A stretch of DNA of 64,000 nt from Desulfosporosinus meridiei DSM 13257 (GTDB lineage Bacteria > Bacillota > Desulfitobacteriia > Desulfitobacteriales > Desulfitobacteriaceae), in the NCBI RefSeq assembly GCF_000231385.2, contig NC_018515.1, positions 2,438,501 through 2,502,500 of the forward strand. The letters are read 5' to 3'. The position numbers and the translations under genes were made by a program. Shown one piece after another: positions 27,091-36,084 of the stretch (positions within the stretch are counted from its first letter, which is position 1; the number at the start of each line of letters is the position of its first letter). A model generated the notes under the pieces. It did not search any database. It worked only from the letters and a program-made list of their open reading frames with translations, and was not told the origin of the DNA.

Positions 27091-27107
27091 TAAATTTAGC
27101 AGGTGAC

Positions 27108-27983
27108 TTAGGTTATCCTCCCATACTGCTCGACAATAAAATCCATAAAGTAGCGGCTGGCAATGGGCAATACCTTCTTGTTTTTAAAGGCCAGGGAGAT
27201 GGTACGGACAATGGGCGGGTACAGCTCCAAGGTTGAGATACGATAAGGGGACCTGCTAATGATTAATTTCGGCAGAATAGATATTCCCAAGCCGCTTTCA
27301 ATCATGGACATAATCGTATAGTCATCATGAACACGGTATTGGACGTTGGGATGGAGATTTTCCCGTTTAAAAAACTCCAAGGGCACGCTTAATTGACCTT
27401 CATCCAAGAGGATAAAGGCTTCATTGACCAGGTCCTGAAGTAAAGTTTTCTTTTTCAGCGTTAAGGGGTGGTTTTTGGGCACCACCACCAGCATTTCGTC
27501 TTGTTGAAGGGGGATGGTCTTGAGTTCGGATACAGCTTGAGCATCGGGATTGACAAAGCCGAAATCCACGCTCCCTTCTTTAATCAACTGGGCAATGCTG
27601 GTATACTCCCCTTGGTGAAGCTCAAAGCATACCGAAGGGTACCTGGCTTTAAAATCCCTGATTAAATCAGGCAGCCAATTGCTGGAAATACTTGAGAAGG
27701 TGCCGATGCGAATAATCCCTGTTTGCAGTCCTTGCATTTCTCGGTGTTTTTCCGCAAGCTCTCGGAGGGAATTATGTACCCCTTTAATGTAAGGCAGGAA
27801 TTCCTCGGCATCAGGCGTCAGAGAGATCCCTTTCCGAGAACGCAAAAAGAGTATGGTGGAGAGTTCCTCCTCTAGGGAGCGTACCATCTGGCTGATAGCA
27901 GATTGGGTGTAACCGAGTTCCTCAGCAGCTTTGGTAAAACTTCCTGTTTCGATGATTTTCATAAAAGCTTGATAGCGGTTCAT
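27108..27983 (-). CDS. LysR-family transcriptional regulator
   Basis: 291 residues. The N-terminal winged HTH (1-60: SFTKAAEELGYTQSAISQMVRSLEEEL) and a LysR substrate-binding domain (~90-290) are complete. It is divergent from azlCD with a 118-bp gap, the usual place for a LysR regulator of that transporter, so it probably controls branched-chain amino acid export. Pieces of a relative are found at 16231-16280 and 29178-29230. Confidence 0.93.
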   Translation of the reverse strand: MNRYQAFMKIIETGSFTKAAEELGYTQSAISQMVRSLEEELSTILFLRSRKGISLTPDAEEFLPYIKGVHNSLRELAEKHREMQGLQTGIIRIGTFSSISSNWLPDLIRDFKARYPSVCFELHQGEYTSIAQLIKEGSVDFGFVNPDAQAVSELKTIPLQQDEMLVVVPKNHPLTLKKKTLLQDLVNEAFILLDEGQLSVPLEFFKRENLHPNVQYRVHDDYTIMSMIESGLGISILPKLIISRSPYRISTLELYPPIVRTISLAFKNKKVLPIASRYFMDFIVEQYGRIT

Positions 27984-28101
27984 TGCTTACCTCATATACA
28001 TTAGAAAAACTTATATATTCATTATGGAAATTCGTTTTACTTATGTCAAGAGGGGAGAGTATGATGAAACAAATATAATGATAGATCAGAGGTAAGTTTC
28101 A

Positions 28102-28818
28102 ATGAGCAACAAGATTATCCCCTGGAAAAACGGGATTAAAGACGGTATCCCCATCGCTCTCGGCTACTTCGCGGTTTCTTTTACCTTTGGCATTGTGGCG
28201 AAGAAGGCCGGGCTGACGCCCTTTCAGGCCGTCTTCATGTCAGCAGTCAACCTGACCTCAGCCGGACAATTCGGAGCTTTGGCTTTAATCGGGACTTCCG
28301 CGACTTATCTGGAAATGGCCCTGACCCAACTAATCATTAATTTAAGATATTGTCTGATGTCCTGTTCATTATCTCAAAAGTTCGAGGCAGGAGCAGGCTG
28401 GCCTCATCGCTTTCTGGTGGCCTTCGGCGTTACGGATGAAATATTCGGGGTATCCGTTTGCAAAGAAGGTAAACTGAACCCTTTCTACAATTACGGTCTG
28501 ATGAGCGTTAGTATACCGGGCTGGATGCTGGGTACCTTTTGCGGTGTTGTTTCAGGGGAAATTTTGCCCGCAAGGATCATCAGCGCCTTAAGTGTCGCCC
28601 TTTACGGGATGTTTATCGCTGTGATTGTCCCGCCGGTAAAAGGAAACAAACTATTGACGGGAATCATTATCTCATCCATGCTGCTGAGTTTGCTGTTTGC
28701 CCAACTACCCATCCTTAGTCAAATCTCACAGGGATTTAAAATCATTATCTTAACGGTAGCGATAGCAGGAATTGCGGCTCTTCTGTTTCCGGTGAAGGAG
28801 GCTGCCCATGAGCGGTAA
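28102..28818 (+). CDS. azlC: AzlC-type branched-chain amino acid exporter, large subunit
   Basis: 238 residues with six to seven membrane helices. Family hallmarks are near the start: GIKDGIPIALGYFAVSFTFG, and SAVNLTSAGQFGALALI. AzlC with AzlD exports branched-chain amino acids (and their analogues). RBS AGAGGTAAG. The azlD start overlaps its stop by 11 bp. Confidence 0.93.
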   Translation: MSNKIIPWKNGIKDGIPIALGYFAVSFTFGIVAKKAGLTPFQAVFMSAVNLTSAGQFGALALIGTSATYLEMALTQLIINLRYCLMSCSLSQKFEAGAGWPHRFLVAFGVTDEIFGVSVCKEGKLNPFYNYGLMSVSIPGWMLGTFCGVVSGEILPARIISALSVALYGMFIAVIVPPVKGNKLLTGIIISSMLLSLLFAQLPILSQISQGFKIIILTVAIAGIAALLFPVKEAAHER

Positions 28819-29113
28819 TATCTATCTCTATATTCTCGTCATGGCGGGAGTTACATATTTGATCAGACTGATACCCTTGATTTTCATGCGTAAGGAAATC
28901 AGGAATGTTTATCTCAAATCCTTTCTATATTATGTTCCCTATGTCACTCTGGCGGTGATGACCTTTCCCGCGATCTTAAGTGCAACGGCAAACCTGTGGT
29001 CCGCCCTGGCAGGATTCGGCACGGCCTTAATCTTGGCCTATCGCGGTGGCAGTCTATTCAAGGTATCTATCATGGCTTGTTTATCGGTCTTTATTGTTGA
29101 GTTGATGGTATAA
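28808..29113 (+). CDS. azlD: AzlD-type branched-chain amino acid exporter, small subunit
   Basis: 101 residues with about four short helices. The AzlD hallmark (TYLIRLIPLIFMRK) and YYVPYVTLAVMTFPA are present. Translationally coupled to azlC. Confidence 0.9.
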   Translation: MSGNIYLYILVMAGVTYLIRLIPLIFMRKEIRNVYLKSFLYYVPYVTLAVMTFPAILSATANLWSALAGFGTALILAYRGGSLFKVSIMACLSVFIVELMV

Positions 29114-29177
29114 ACCTGTTTATTGCTTCCGCTCACTATCCCTCCCAATAACCCCGGAGTATAGAAAAACTGAGCAT

Positions 29178-29230
29178 CGCATTTCCCGGTGTTTTTCCTT
29201 AAGCTCTCGGAGGAATTATGCACCCCTTTC
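29178..29230 (-). pseudogene. Fragment of a LysR regulator gene
   Basis: This piece matches 27734-27785 inside the LysR gene (shared run CGGTGTTTTTCC and AAGCTCTCGGAGG) with a few substitutions and one deletion. No reading frame survives. Confidence 0.55.
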
Positions 29231-29350
29231 GAAAATCCGTTGGTAATCTCCCTGAAGTTAATTCCTGCTTAGATAATATGCTATAATTAAGTACCTTTAC
29301 AGACATGACCGGAGAGGACAGACTTAACTTTAAATTATGTGGCATCATGG

Positions 29351-29369
29351 GGCTGACAGAATGTCAGCC
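29351..29369. terminator. Short hairpin before the ATPase gene
   Basis: GGCTGACA-GAA-TGTCAGCC followed by TTTATTGTATT. It is only 30 bp from the next start, so it could attenuate that gene. Confidence 0.5.
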
Positions 29370-29399
29370 TTTTATTGTATTAGTGGAAGGAAGGGAACA

Positions 29400-30269
29400 A
29401 TGGTTTACTTAAGTATTTTTACATTTCCCAATGACGAGATGGAATTCGATTTCTTCCTAAAGGTAAAAAGAACATGCTATGACGTGTTTTATCCATTTAG
29501 GGTTTTATCCAGACATAATTTTGAGAGAATTGATTTTGAGCCGATTACGATTTTATATGGCGGGAACGGTTCAGGAAAATCCACGGCCTTAAATGTGATT
29601 GCAGAAAAAACAGGCATCAATCGAGATTCTATTTATAATAAATCTAATTTTTATTCCGACTATACTAATATGTGCGGGATGCACCTGGAGGCCGATATTC
29701 CCGAAAACAGCAGAATTATTACCAGTGATGATGTATTTGACTATATGCTGAATGTCCGTAATCTCAACGAAGGTATTGACCAAAAACGGGATAAACTTTT
29801 CGAAGAATATTTGGATGCCAAGTATTCTCAATTTCAGATGAAATCCCTTTCCGATTATGAGCTGCTTAAAACAGTAAATATGGCTAGAAGTAAAACACAG
29901 TCTCGATTTGTGAGAAAAAAACTGATGTCTAATGTACGGGAATATTCCAATGGGGAAAGTGCTTTCTTGTACTTTACCGAAAAAATTACTGACAATGGAC
30001 TTTATATATTGGACGAGCCAGAAAACAGTCTGGCTCCCAAACGGCAAATGGAATTAATGAAATTCATTGAGGATGCCGCACGATTTTGGAACTGCCAGTT
30101 TATTATCTCAACCCATTCGCCATTTTTACTTGCCTTGCGGGGAGCAAAAATATATGATCTAGACGAAAATCCCGTAGATGTTAAACGGTGGACGAAATTG
30201 GAAAATGTGCAGACATACTATGAGTTTTTTAAACGATATGAAGAAGACTTCTCAAAAATTCCAGACTAA
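29400..30269 (+). CDS. AAA_21/ABC-like predicted ATPase
   Basis: 289 residues from ATG 29400 behind GGAAGGG; upstream in-frame codons cross a hairpin and have no RBS. It has Walker A YGGNGSGKST (~residue 50), a signature-like EYSNGESAFLYF, Walker B GLYILDEPENSLAP, and H-switch IISTHSPFLLAL. These are soluble, SMC-like ATPases with no transporter partner, and some belong to defence systems. No nuclease or toxin gene is next to it, so its role stays open. Confidence 0.82.
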   Translation: MVYLSIFTFPNDEMEFDFFLKVKRTCYDVFYPFRVLSRHNFERIDFEPITILYGGNGSGKSTALNVIAEKTGINRDSIYNKSNFYSDYTNMCGMHLEADIPENSRIITSDDVFDYMLNVRNLNEGIDQKRDKLFEEYLDAKYSQFQMKSLSDYELLKTVNMARSKTQSRFVRKKLMSNVREYSNGESAFLYFTEKITDNGLYILDEPENSLAPKRQMELMKFIEDAARFWNCQFIISTHSPFLLALRGAKIYDLDENPVDVKRWTKLENVQTYYEFFKRYEEDFSKIPD

Positions 30270-30418
30270 ATCGGGCTGTGAATTATTCAGTATAGCTCAT
30301 GTGAATCATGTAAGTATCAAAGGACCCGCGTCCATGACTGCCCTTGGTTAGATGGGGGAAAAATTATATTTTAGATAAGAAGGGAGTCATCAAGAACTGT
30401 ATGGGTAGGGAGGACTTG

Positions 30419-30562
30419 ATGCTCAGAAAAATGAATACCCAGGATATACCGCTGGTTGAGAAATGGCTGAACAAAGAGCATGTTCGAAAATGGTTTGGTA
30501 TTCAGGGGAATGGCTCAACTTTAATTAGTTCTCGCCGTGAAAGGAGTGAGACAAAATGGTAA
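30419..30562 (+). pseudogene. N-terminal fragment of a GNAT acetyltransferase
   Basis: From ATG 30419 (RBS GGGAGGA) the peptide MLRKMNTQDIPLVEKWLNKE matches the start of aminoglycoside-type GNAT enzymes (Acetyltransf_8), but the frame leaves homology after ~35 codons and stops inside the start of the next gene. Confidence 0.55.
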
Positions 30563-31044
30563 ATATCGCGATTAGGCCTGCTGAAGAAAGTGAATGCGAC
30601 GTCTTAACAAAGATTTCGTTTGCGGCAAAGAGATATTGGAATTATCCTGAAGCCTATTTTGATATCTGGAAAACAGAGCTGACCATTACCGCTGATTATA
30701 TTAAGGATAATTATGTATACGTGGCTGAAGAGAATGGCCAAATAATTGGGTATTTCTCAGTCTTGGAAGTTCAAGAGGATTTTATGGTTGGCAATGTACT
30801 GCTTAAAAAGGGCTTTTGGCTGGAACATATTTTTATTTCGCCGGAGTTTATAGGTTGGGGAATTGGGACACAGTTAATTAGCGCAGCAAAAAGCATATGC
30901 ATTAAAGGGAATATAGACGGCTTATTTGTATTGTCCGATCCTTACGCAAAAGGCTTTTATGAAAAAATGGGCGCAAAATATAAAGGTGAAGTGCCATCGA
31001 GCATTAAAGGAAGAACGGTTGCCTTATTTGAATTGAAAATCTAA
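30556..31044 (+). CDS. GNAT-family N-acetyltransferase
   Basis: 162 residues behind AAAGGAG. The GNAT core is visible: VAEENGQIIGYFSVLEV (strand 3-4), WLEHIFISPEFIGWGIGTQL (acetyl-CoA loop of the R/Q-x-x-G-x-G/A type) and DPYAKGFYEKMGAKYKGE. Substrate unknown. Its stop overlaps the convergent gene by four bases. Confidence 0.85.
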   Translation: MVNIAIRPAEESECDVLTKISFAAKRYWNYPEAYFDIWKTELTITADYIKDNYVYVAEENGQIIGYFSVLEVQEDFMVGNVLLKKGFWLEHIFISPEFIGWGIGTQLISAAKSICIKGNIDGLFVLSDPYAKGFYEKMGAKYKGEVPSSIKGRTVALFELKI

Positions 31045-32105
31045 ATATAGACATTCTTAGCTATCACGATATCCTCGGCTTTACCAATCTGACTATATTG
31101 GAACAGCTCTGCTTCAATGTTTACGGTATTCGCCATCATTGGCTCCTGTATCATAGCCGCTTTCAGTTTCATTCCCAGTTTCCCTATGGGTTCGTCAGTT
31201 TTCATGAAGAAGCTCAGAGCGCTGTTCTTATGGATTGGTTCTGCATCCAGCCAGAGCTTGCTATAAAACTCTAGGAAGATATCCTCCTCACACTCATACC
31301 TAATAACCGGATAGAACATCCCTTTAGGGCAGATTCCAGAAAAGCGCTCCTCAAATTCCGCTTTACTCCGGGCCAGTTCCTCCGGAGATACTTGTTCCTT
31401 CAGCCGGTGATTATCAAATATCTTCGACATCTCCATCCACATGTCGCAGAGGGTAACGCTGTTAATCTGCACCCAATGCTGCTCTCCGCTTACCTTGTCC
31501 GTAAAGTACAGCTTGTCTGGGTACTCGCTGCCGACAGTCAAAGTCACAGGCTTTTCCACCAGATGACGTATGCTGTCCCGGCGCATGGAAAAACGAATGG
31601 GTGCTTCGATATCAAACGTCGGAATGGCCTCATACGTACCTACGAAAGTCAGATTCGTCAAAAACATAGCGCCAATATCCTGGGTATCAATCCCCACCGG
31701 ACTCCAGCCCTTTAAGAGAAATTGGGTAAACAAGGCTACCTTATCCCACTGCTCTTTCCCGCATTTGCCATAGCCACTTTCATTGGTCGTCAGTTCCAAG
31801 TCACCAAAGCTTACTTTTTCTACGCTGTTAAAACGCAGGGTGGGTTTCAGATTCCTGTCACCCCGCTGGTCGATGCGGTTAGTAATCGGTTCCCCAGGGG
31901 AAGCGGTCAATACTGCAATTTCTGCAATCTCCAGCCTTTCTCGATACGCCTCGTCATACTGCAAAATCAACATCTGCAAATTACCATCGTCACGGCGCAC
32001 CATACCCATGATATGACAGATTAAACCGTCAAGCTCCGCATTTCTGCTGATGACGACCAGTTCTTTGATTTGGGATAATTGGTTTTGTAATACTTGAAAA
32101 TTCAT
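31041..32105 (-). CDS. Hypothetical protein
   Basis: 354 residues from ATG 32105, 6 bp behind AAAGGAG; a 22-codon upstream extension has no RBS. It is soluble and well-folded in appearance (mixed alpha/beta, QMLILQYDEAYRERLEIAEI near the start), with scattered cysteines but no signal peptide or motif I recognise. Confidence 0.65.
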   Translation of the reverse strand: MNFQVLQNQLSQIKELVVISRNAELDGLICHIMGMVRRDDGNLQMLILQYDEAYRERLEIAEIAVLTASPGEPITNRIDQRGDRNLKPTLRFNSVEKVSFGDLELTTNESGYGKCGKEQWDKVALFTQFLLKGWSPVGIDTQDIGAMFLTNLTFVGTYEAIPTFDIEAPIRFSMRRDSIRHLVEKPVTLTVGSEYPDKLYFTDKVSGEQHWVQINSVTLCDMWMEMSKIFDNHRLKEQVSPEELARSKAEFEERFSGICPKGMFYPVIRYECEEDIFLEFYSKLWLDAEPIHKNSALSFFMKTDEPIGKLGMKLKAAMIQEPMMANTVNIEAELFQYSQIGKAEDIVIAKNVYI

Positions 32106-32263
32106 GGAAGTCTCCTTTATGATTTTAGTGGGGTTTGTCACGTATCTTAATGGCATTCTGTGATGAATCATTCGACTGTTAAATGAATCCTTGTTTAAAA
32201 TTTTTTTACAATTAGTTTAGCATAGCCCATCGCCGGATCCAAGCAAGAGATATCAATACTTAA

Positions 32264-32424
32264 AGGAGCTTTATCAAATCGCCGCTGTCTGATCATGTAA
32301 CAATCGAAATTGTTGCAGATAACCATTATGATCAATGGAGATTCCAAACCGCCGCCGTCGAAATGATCCCTGCCCTTGCGGCAGCGGCAAGAAATATAAG
32401 AAGTTCTGCGAAAAATGAAAACAA
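32264..32424 (+). pseudogene. C-terminal remnant of a SEC-C zinc-motif protein
   Basis: The last 20 codons (NDPCPCGSGKKYKKFCEK, stop 32422-32424) are a perfect SEC-C metal-binding tail (CPCGSGKKYK-x2-C). The in-frame upstream sequence is short; the adjacent frame (SDHVTIEIVADNHYDQWRFQ) looks like the rest of the protein, so a one-base shift near 32361 is likely. Confidence 0.5.
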
Positions 32425-32434
32425 TGAATGATGG

Positions 32435-32663
32435 TTACCTTTGACTTGATATCCTTCCATGGTTCTTTCATTGCAGGCAGAGATGGCAATTTTACCATTT
32501 TCTCTAATGTTGGAAATTGTAGTTTCCAAAAACACATCACCTACTACTAGTTTGCCGTCATCGGTAACGTCCTTGAAAGCTACTGGTACGGCATTCGGCT
32601 CATCCGAATATGTACTTAAAAGCCACATTTGGTCCTTGAGAATTTCACTACATTAGCATTCAT
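32435..32663 (-). pseudogene. Pyridoxamine 5'-phosphate oxidase-like gene, frameshifted and truncated
   Basis: Starts at ATG 32663 behind GGAGGG (MNANVVKF), shifts frame near 32640, and continues as LSTYSDEPNAVPVAFKDVTD and GKIAISACNERTMEGYQVKG, the N-terminal half of a flavin-binding PPOX-like protein. Homology ends at ~32435, next to the SEC-C remnant, so a deletion joined two dead genes. Confidence 0.6.
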
Positions 32664-32976
32664 TTGAAGACCCTCCTCGTTGCTTTGCTCTTATTAAAGC
32701 TGCAAATTCGGCGAGTATCATCTTGATTACAACCACAGCTCTTCTGCAGCATATTTAGCCTCAGAAAAGCTTGAATAAAGGCCCTTTATTATATAAACTT
32801 AAAATCACAAGAACGACAGGGTATTCAGTCCAAAGGAATTAAAAGATTGAGGGATCTAAGCAGATTCAGGCCGAGCATAATGCAGCCTTTACACCCATTG
32901 ACTTAAGGGACCTTACACAAACCAATGAGCTATAAATCCTCTTCCGAACATCAAGTGATATGATTGAGGTGAAGGT
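32664..32976. other. Non-coding
   Basis: Nothing recognisable apart from the RBS region (GAGGTGAAGG) of the sigma-54 activator. Confidence 0.4.
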
Positions 32977-34431
32977 ATGGAGACTAGGTTCAAGGATATT
33001 ATAAATCAATATCCGTTTTTTGGTGACATTTTAGAAACCCTTGACGAAGCTGTATACTTTTGTGATGTTAATGGCCGATTGCTTTATATCAATAAAGTGG
33101 CCGAGAGACTGGATGGGTATACCAATGAAGAACTCTATGGCCGCACTGTAGGAGAGGCCTATAGCTTAGACGGGAGAACCAGCCCGATGTTGTTGGCTTT
33201 GACTACGGAAAAACCTGTGGTAGATAAAGCTTTTCGCTATATTGTTAATGGTCGGGAAGTTTATCAGATTTGTAATGCCCGTCCTGTTTTTTTTGAAGGG
33301 GAAAAAGTGGGGGCTTATACAATCCAAAAAGATGTGACTCAGTTAATGGAGGTTATAGAACAAAATATCATTCTTCAAAAAAAAATATATTTGCCCAATG
33401 AGGATGATCTCGAGGGATCTCGCCAAGATATGGGCGGACTTAATCGTCTCATCGGAGAGCATCCTCTTTTCAAGGAATGCAAAGATATGGCAATAAGATC
33501 GGCAAGAAGCGACTCCCCAGTTCTTCTCACCGGAGAAACGGGTAGCGGCAAAGAACTCTTCGCGCGCTGTATCCATCAAAACAGTAAACGGAAAGATGGT
33601 CCATTTCTGGCGATAAATTGTGCAGCTATTCCGGAAACCTTGCTGGAAAGCATTCTTTTTGGAACTTCTAAGGGTATTTATACCGGGGCAGTGGAACGGA
33701 AAGGACTTTTCGAAGAGGCTGAAGGAGGAACATTGTTTTTAGACGAAATCAATTCCATGCCTCTATTTTCTCAGTCAAAGCTGCTTCGGGCTTTGGAGGA
33801 AAAAGAAATTCAACATCTTGGGAGCAAACAGCGAATCAAGATCAATGCCCGTATTATCAGCAGCAGTAACGTTTTCCCAGAGGATGCAATCCGTAAAAAG
33901 CAGATTAGGGAAGACCTTTTTTATCGCTTGGCCGTAGTGAATATTATGATCCCTAACTTGGCCAGCCGCAAAAGTGATATTCTTTTACTAACTAATCATT
34001 ATATTAAGTTGTATAATGAGAGCTTCCAAAAACATATTTTGGGCCTTGATGAGGAAGTTTTACGTTTCTTTATGAATTTTATTTGGCCCGGTAATGTCCG
34101 CCAGTTAAAGCATTGCTTAGAAGCAGCAATGAACTTAGTTACCGATGAAGATCTTAAAATCAAAATAAAGCATTTACCCGCTTATTTACTTTCCGGAAAT
34201 AATGTTACCACTGGTGGTTACATCCAAAAAATGTCGATTGAAAATAATAAACATCTTAAATATCCTTCGCAGGAAAAGAACGGCGTATTTTCAACAATTT
34301 ATCAGAAAGAAAAAGAAGAGATTATAGAAGCCCTAATAGAGAATAAAGGGAATGTTTCCAAAACCGCCAAACAATTAGGGATGCATCGTCAGTCTCTTAT
34401 GTATAGGATTAAAAAATATAATATAACATAG
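32977..34431 (+). CDS. PAS-AAA+ sigma-54-dependent activator (RocR-like)
   Basis: 484 residues. A PAS domain (~15-125) senses an unknown signal; no receiver is present. The AAA+ domain (~155-390) has Walker A GETGSGKE (~186-193) and Walker B GGTLFLDEIN. The sigma-54 contact loop reads GIYTGA (233-238) instead of GAFTGA. A Fis-type HTH closes the protein (NVSKTAKQLGMHRQSLMYRI). A perfect -24/-12 promoter lies 164 bp downstream, before the MttB-family gene, which makes it the activator of the methyl-transfer operon. Such PAS regulators often bind the pathway substrate. Confidence 0.93.
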   Translation: METRFKDIINQYPFFGDILETLDEAVYFCDVNGRLLYINKVAERLDGYTNEELYGRTVGEAYSLDGRTSPMLLALTTEKPVVDKAFRYIVNGREVYQICNARPVFFEGEKVGAYTIQKDVTQLMEVIEQNIILQKKIYLPNEDDLEGSRQDMGGLNRLIGEHPLFKECKDMAIRSARSDSPVLLTGETGSGKELFARCIHQNSKRKDGPFLAINCAAIPETLLESILFGTSKGIYTGAVERKGLFEEAEGGTLFLDEINSMPLFSQSKLLRALEEKEIQHLGSKQRIKINARIISSSNVFPEDAIRKKQIREDLFYRLAVVNIMIPNLASRKSDILLLTNHYIKLYNESFQKHILGLDEEVLRFFMNFIWPGNVRQLKHCLEAAMNLVTDEDLKIKIKHLPAYLLSGNNVTTGGYIQKMSIENNKHLKYPSQEKNGVFSTIYQKEKEEIIEALIENKGNVSKTAKQLGMHRQSLMYRIKKYNIT

Positions 34432-34451
34432 CTAGCAATTTACATTGCATT

Positions 34452-34487
34452 ATAAACAAGCCTGCCTCTCTTGGCAGGCTTGTTTAT
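34452..34487. terminator. Terminator of the sigma-54 activator gene
   Basis: AAACAAGCCTGCC (34454-34466) pairs perfectly with 34473-34485 and extends two more pairs, loop TCTCTT, then ATTTTT. It separates the regulator from the operon. Confidence 0.85.
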
Positions 34488-34500
34488 TTTTAAAAACACC

Positions 34501-34537
34501 AAACAATCTTAAACAATAATGTTAAATTATAAACAAT
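34501..34537. repeat. Phased AAACAAT repeats, candidate activator-binding sites
   Basis: AAACAAT occurs at 34501, 34511 and 34531, that is at 10- and 20-bp steps, so all three face the same side of the helix. They lie 58-94 bp upstream of the -24 element, a normal distance for an enhancer. Confidence 0.5.
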
Positions 34538-34594
34538 TTTAGTCAAATGTATAAGCTTAAGTTCGCAATTATGGCATAATTCATAATATTTTAC

Positions 34595-34610
34595 TGGCAT
34601 GAATATTGCG
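34595..34610 (+). promoter_or_regulatory. Sigma-54 (-24/-12) promoter
   Basis: TGGCATGAATATTGCG fits TGGCAYRN4TTGC exactly, with GG and GC at the correct spacing. The start would be about 12 bp on, some 35 bp before the MttB-family ATG. Confidence 0.85.
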
Positions 34611-34656
34611 TATATCAAATTGCAGTTGCCATTAAAAGTTAAGGAGGAATGCAGTC

Positions 34657-36063
34657 ATGCAAAGGTATCAGATTTTATCACAAAATGAAATCGAACAAAT
34701 TCATGAAACAAGCTTACGGATCATGGAGGAGGTGGGGGTGATTTTCAGTTATGCCCCGGCCCGGGAAATCCTGTCCAAAGGAGGGGCCAAGGTTGATGGG
34801 CAAAGAGTTTATTTTCCCAAAGATATGGTGGAAAGAGAAATAAAAAAAGCTCCTTCTTCTTTTACTCTTTACGCCAGGAATCCCGCAAAGAATGTTTTAA
34901 TTAACACTCAGAGAACAGCATTTGTTGGTCCTTATGGTTCACCCTTTATCATGGATATGGACAACGGCCGCCGTTTCGCAGAGTTGAATGATTTTATTAA
35001 CCTCTGCAAGCTCGAACACAAAATGGATAACATTGACATAATGAGCCACATTCCCTGTGAACCACAAGACGTGGATGCAAATGTTCGCAGTCTGGAGATG
35101 GTTTACCAGACACTGAAACACAGTGACAAACCATTGATGGCTACCGTATTAGGTTATGAGATGACAAAAAGGAACATAGAAATGGCTGCAATCGTTTTTG
35201 GCGGCCTAGAGGTAATCAAGGAAAAACCCGTTGCAGTGGGCATTCCCTGTACCTTAACCCCTCTTAGTTATGATGACAAAATGGCAGGGGCTATTATTGC
35301 CTATGCAGAATATCGACAGCCGCAGTTAGTGAACTCACTCTGTATTGCCGGTGCAACGACCCCCGTCACTATCGCAGGTACTGTAGCCCTTCAAAATGCC
35401 GAAGTACTTGCCGGTATAGTTCTTGCCCAGTTGGTCAGTGAAGGAACTCCTATTATCTATTCCGCCTCCTCTTCCAATGCAGAAATGCGTAACGGTTCTC
35501 TCGCTATCGGTACTCCGGAAGATGCAATATTTTCCCTTATCAATGGTCAGTTAGCCAAATTCTATAACCTTCCTTGCCGGATCAGCGGTGCTCTTTCCGA
35601 CAGTAAATGTGCAGATGCTCAGGCGGCATATGAATCTATGCTTACCTTGAGTATGGCCCAAATGGCTGGTGGCAATTTCATTCTTCACAGTGCCGGTATC
35701 ATCGACACCTATAACACTGTTTCACTGGAAAAAATGATGATTGATGATGAAATTATTGGTATGATTCGCCGTATTGGTCAGGGTGTTGTCGTCAATGAAG
35801 AGACCCTAGCCTTTGACGTCACCAAGGAAGTCGGTCCTCAGGGCCAATTCCTCACCCATGTCCATACCTTTACCCATTTCCGCAAAGAATTCTACCAGCC
35901 AATCCTGAGCGATCGCAATAATCCCACCCAGTGGGAAGCGGAAGGTGCTCTTACTGCAGAAAAGAGAGCTAATGCCCGGTGGAAGAAACTGCTTAATGAG
36001 TACGTAGAACCTGTTTTGGACAAAGATGTGGATGCCGCGTTAAGAAAATATATAGACAAATAG
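34657..36063 (+). CDS. MttB-family (non-pyrrolysine) quaternary-amine methyltransferase
   Basis: 468 residues behind AAGGAGG. The whole length matches the trimethylamine methyltransferase (MttB) superfamily, for example EEVGVIFSYAPAREIL and the glycine-rich PYGSPFIMDMDNG. The frame is open with no internal amber codon, so it belongs to the pyrrolysine-free branch that includes MtgB (glycine betaine), MtpB (proline betaine), MtcB (carnitine) and MtyB (butyrobetaine). It would move a methyl group from a quaternary amine to the corrinoid protein encoded 1.6 kb downstream. Neighbouring transporters support this; the substrate cannot be read from sequence. Confidence 0.92.
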   Translation: MQRYQILSQNEIEQIHETSLRIMEEVGVIFSYAPAREILSKGGAKVDGQRVYFPKDMVEREIKKAPSSFTLYARNPAKNVLINTQRTAFVGPYGSPFIMDMDNGRRFAELNDFINLCKLEHKMDNIDIMSHIPCEPQDVDANVRSLEMVYQTLKHSDKPLMATVLGYEMTKRNIEMAAIVFGGLEVIKEKPVAVGIPCTLTPLSYDDKMAGAIIAYAEYRQPQLVNSLCIAGATTPVTIAGTVALQNAEVLAGIVLAQLVSEGTPIIYSASSSNAEMRNGSLAIGTPEDAIFSLINGQLAKFYNLPCRISGALSDSKCADAQAAYESMLTLSMAQMAGGNFILHSAGIIDTYNTVSLEKMMIDDEIIGMIRRIGQGVVVNEETLAFDVTKEVGPQGQFLTHVHTFTHFRKEFYQPILSDRNNPTQWEAEGALTAEKRANARWKKLLNEYVEPVLDKDVDAALRKYIDK

Positions 36064-36084
36064 ATCTGACAGAGGTGTAGAAAT

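Noticed and set aside
29589-30047. 152-codon minus-strand open frame
   Set aside because: Antisense to the AAA ATPase gene with Walker motifs; no RBS or motif of its own.
34657-36063. Pyrrolysine-containing trimethylamine methyltransferase
   Set aside because: The frame is open for 468 codons with no in-frame TAG, and no pylTSBCD-like gene is in the window.
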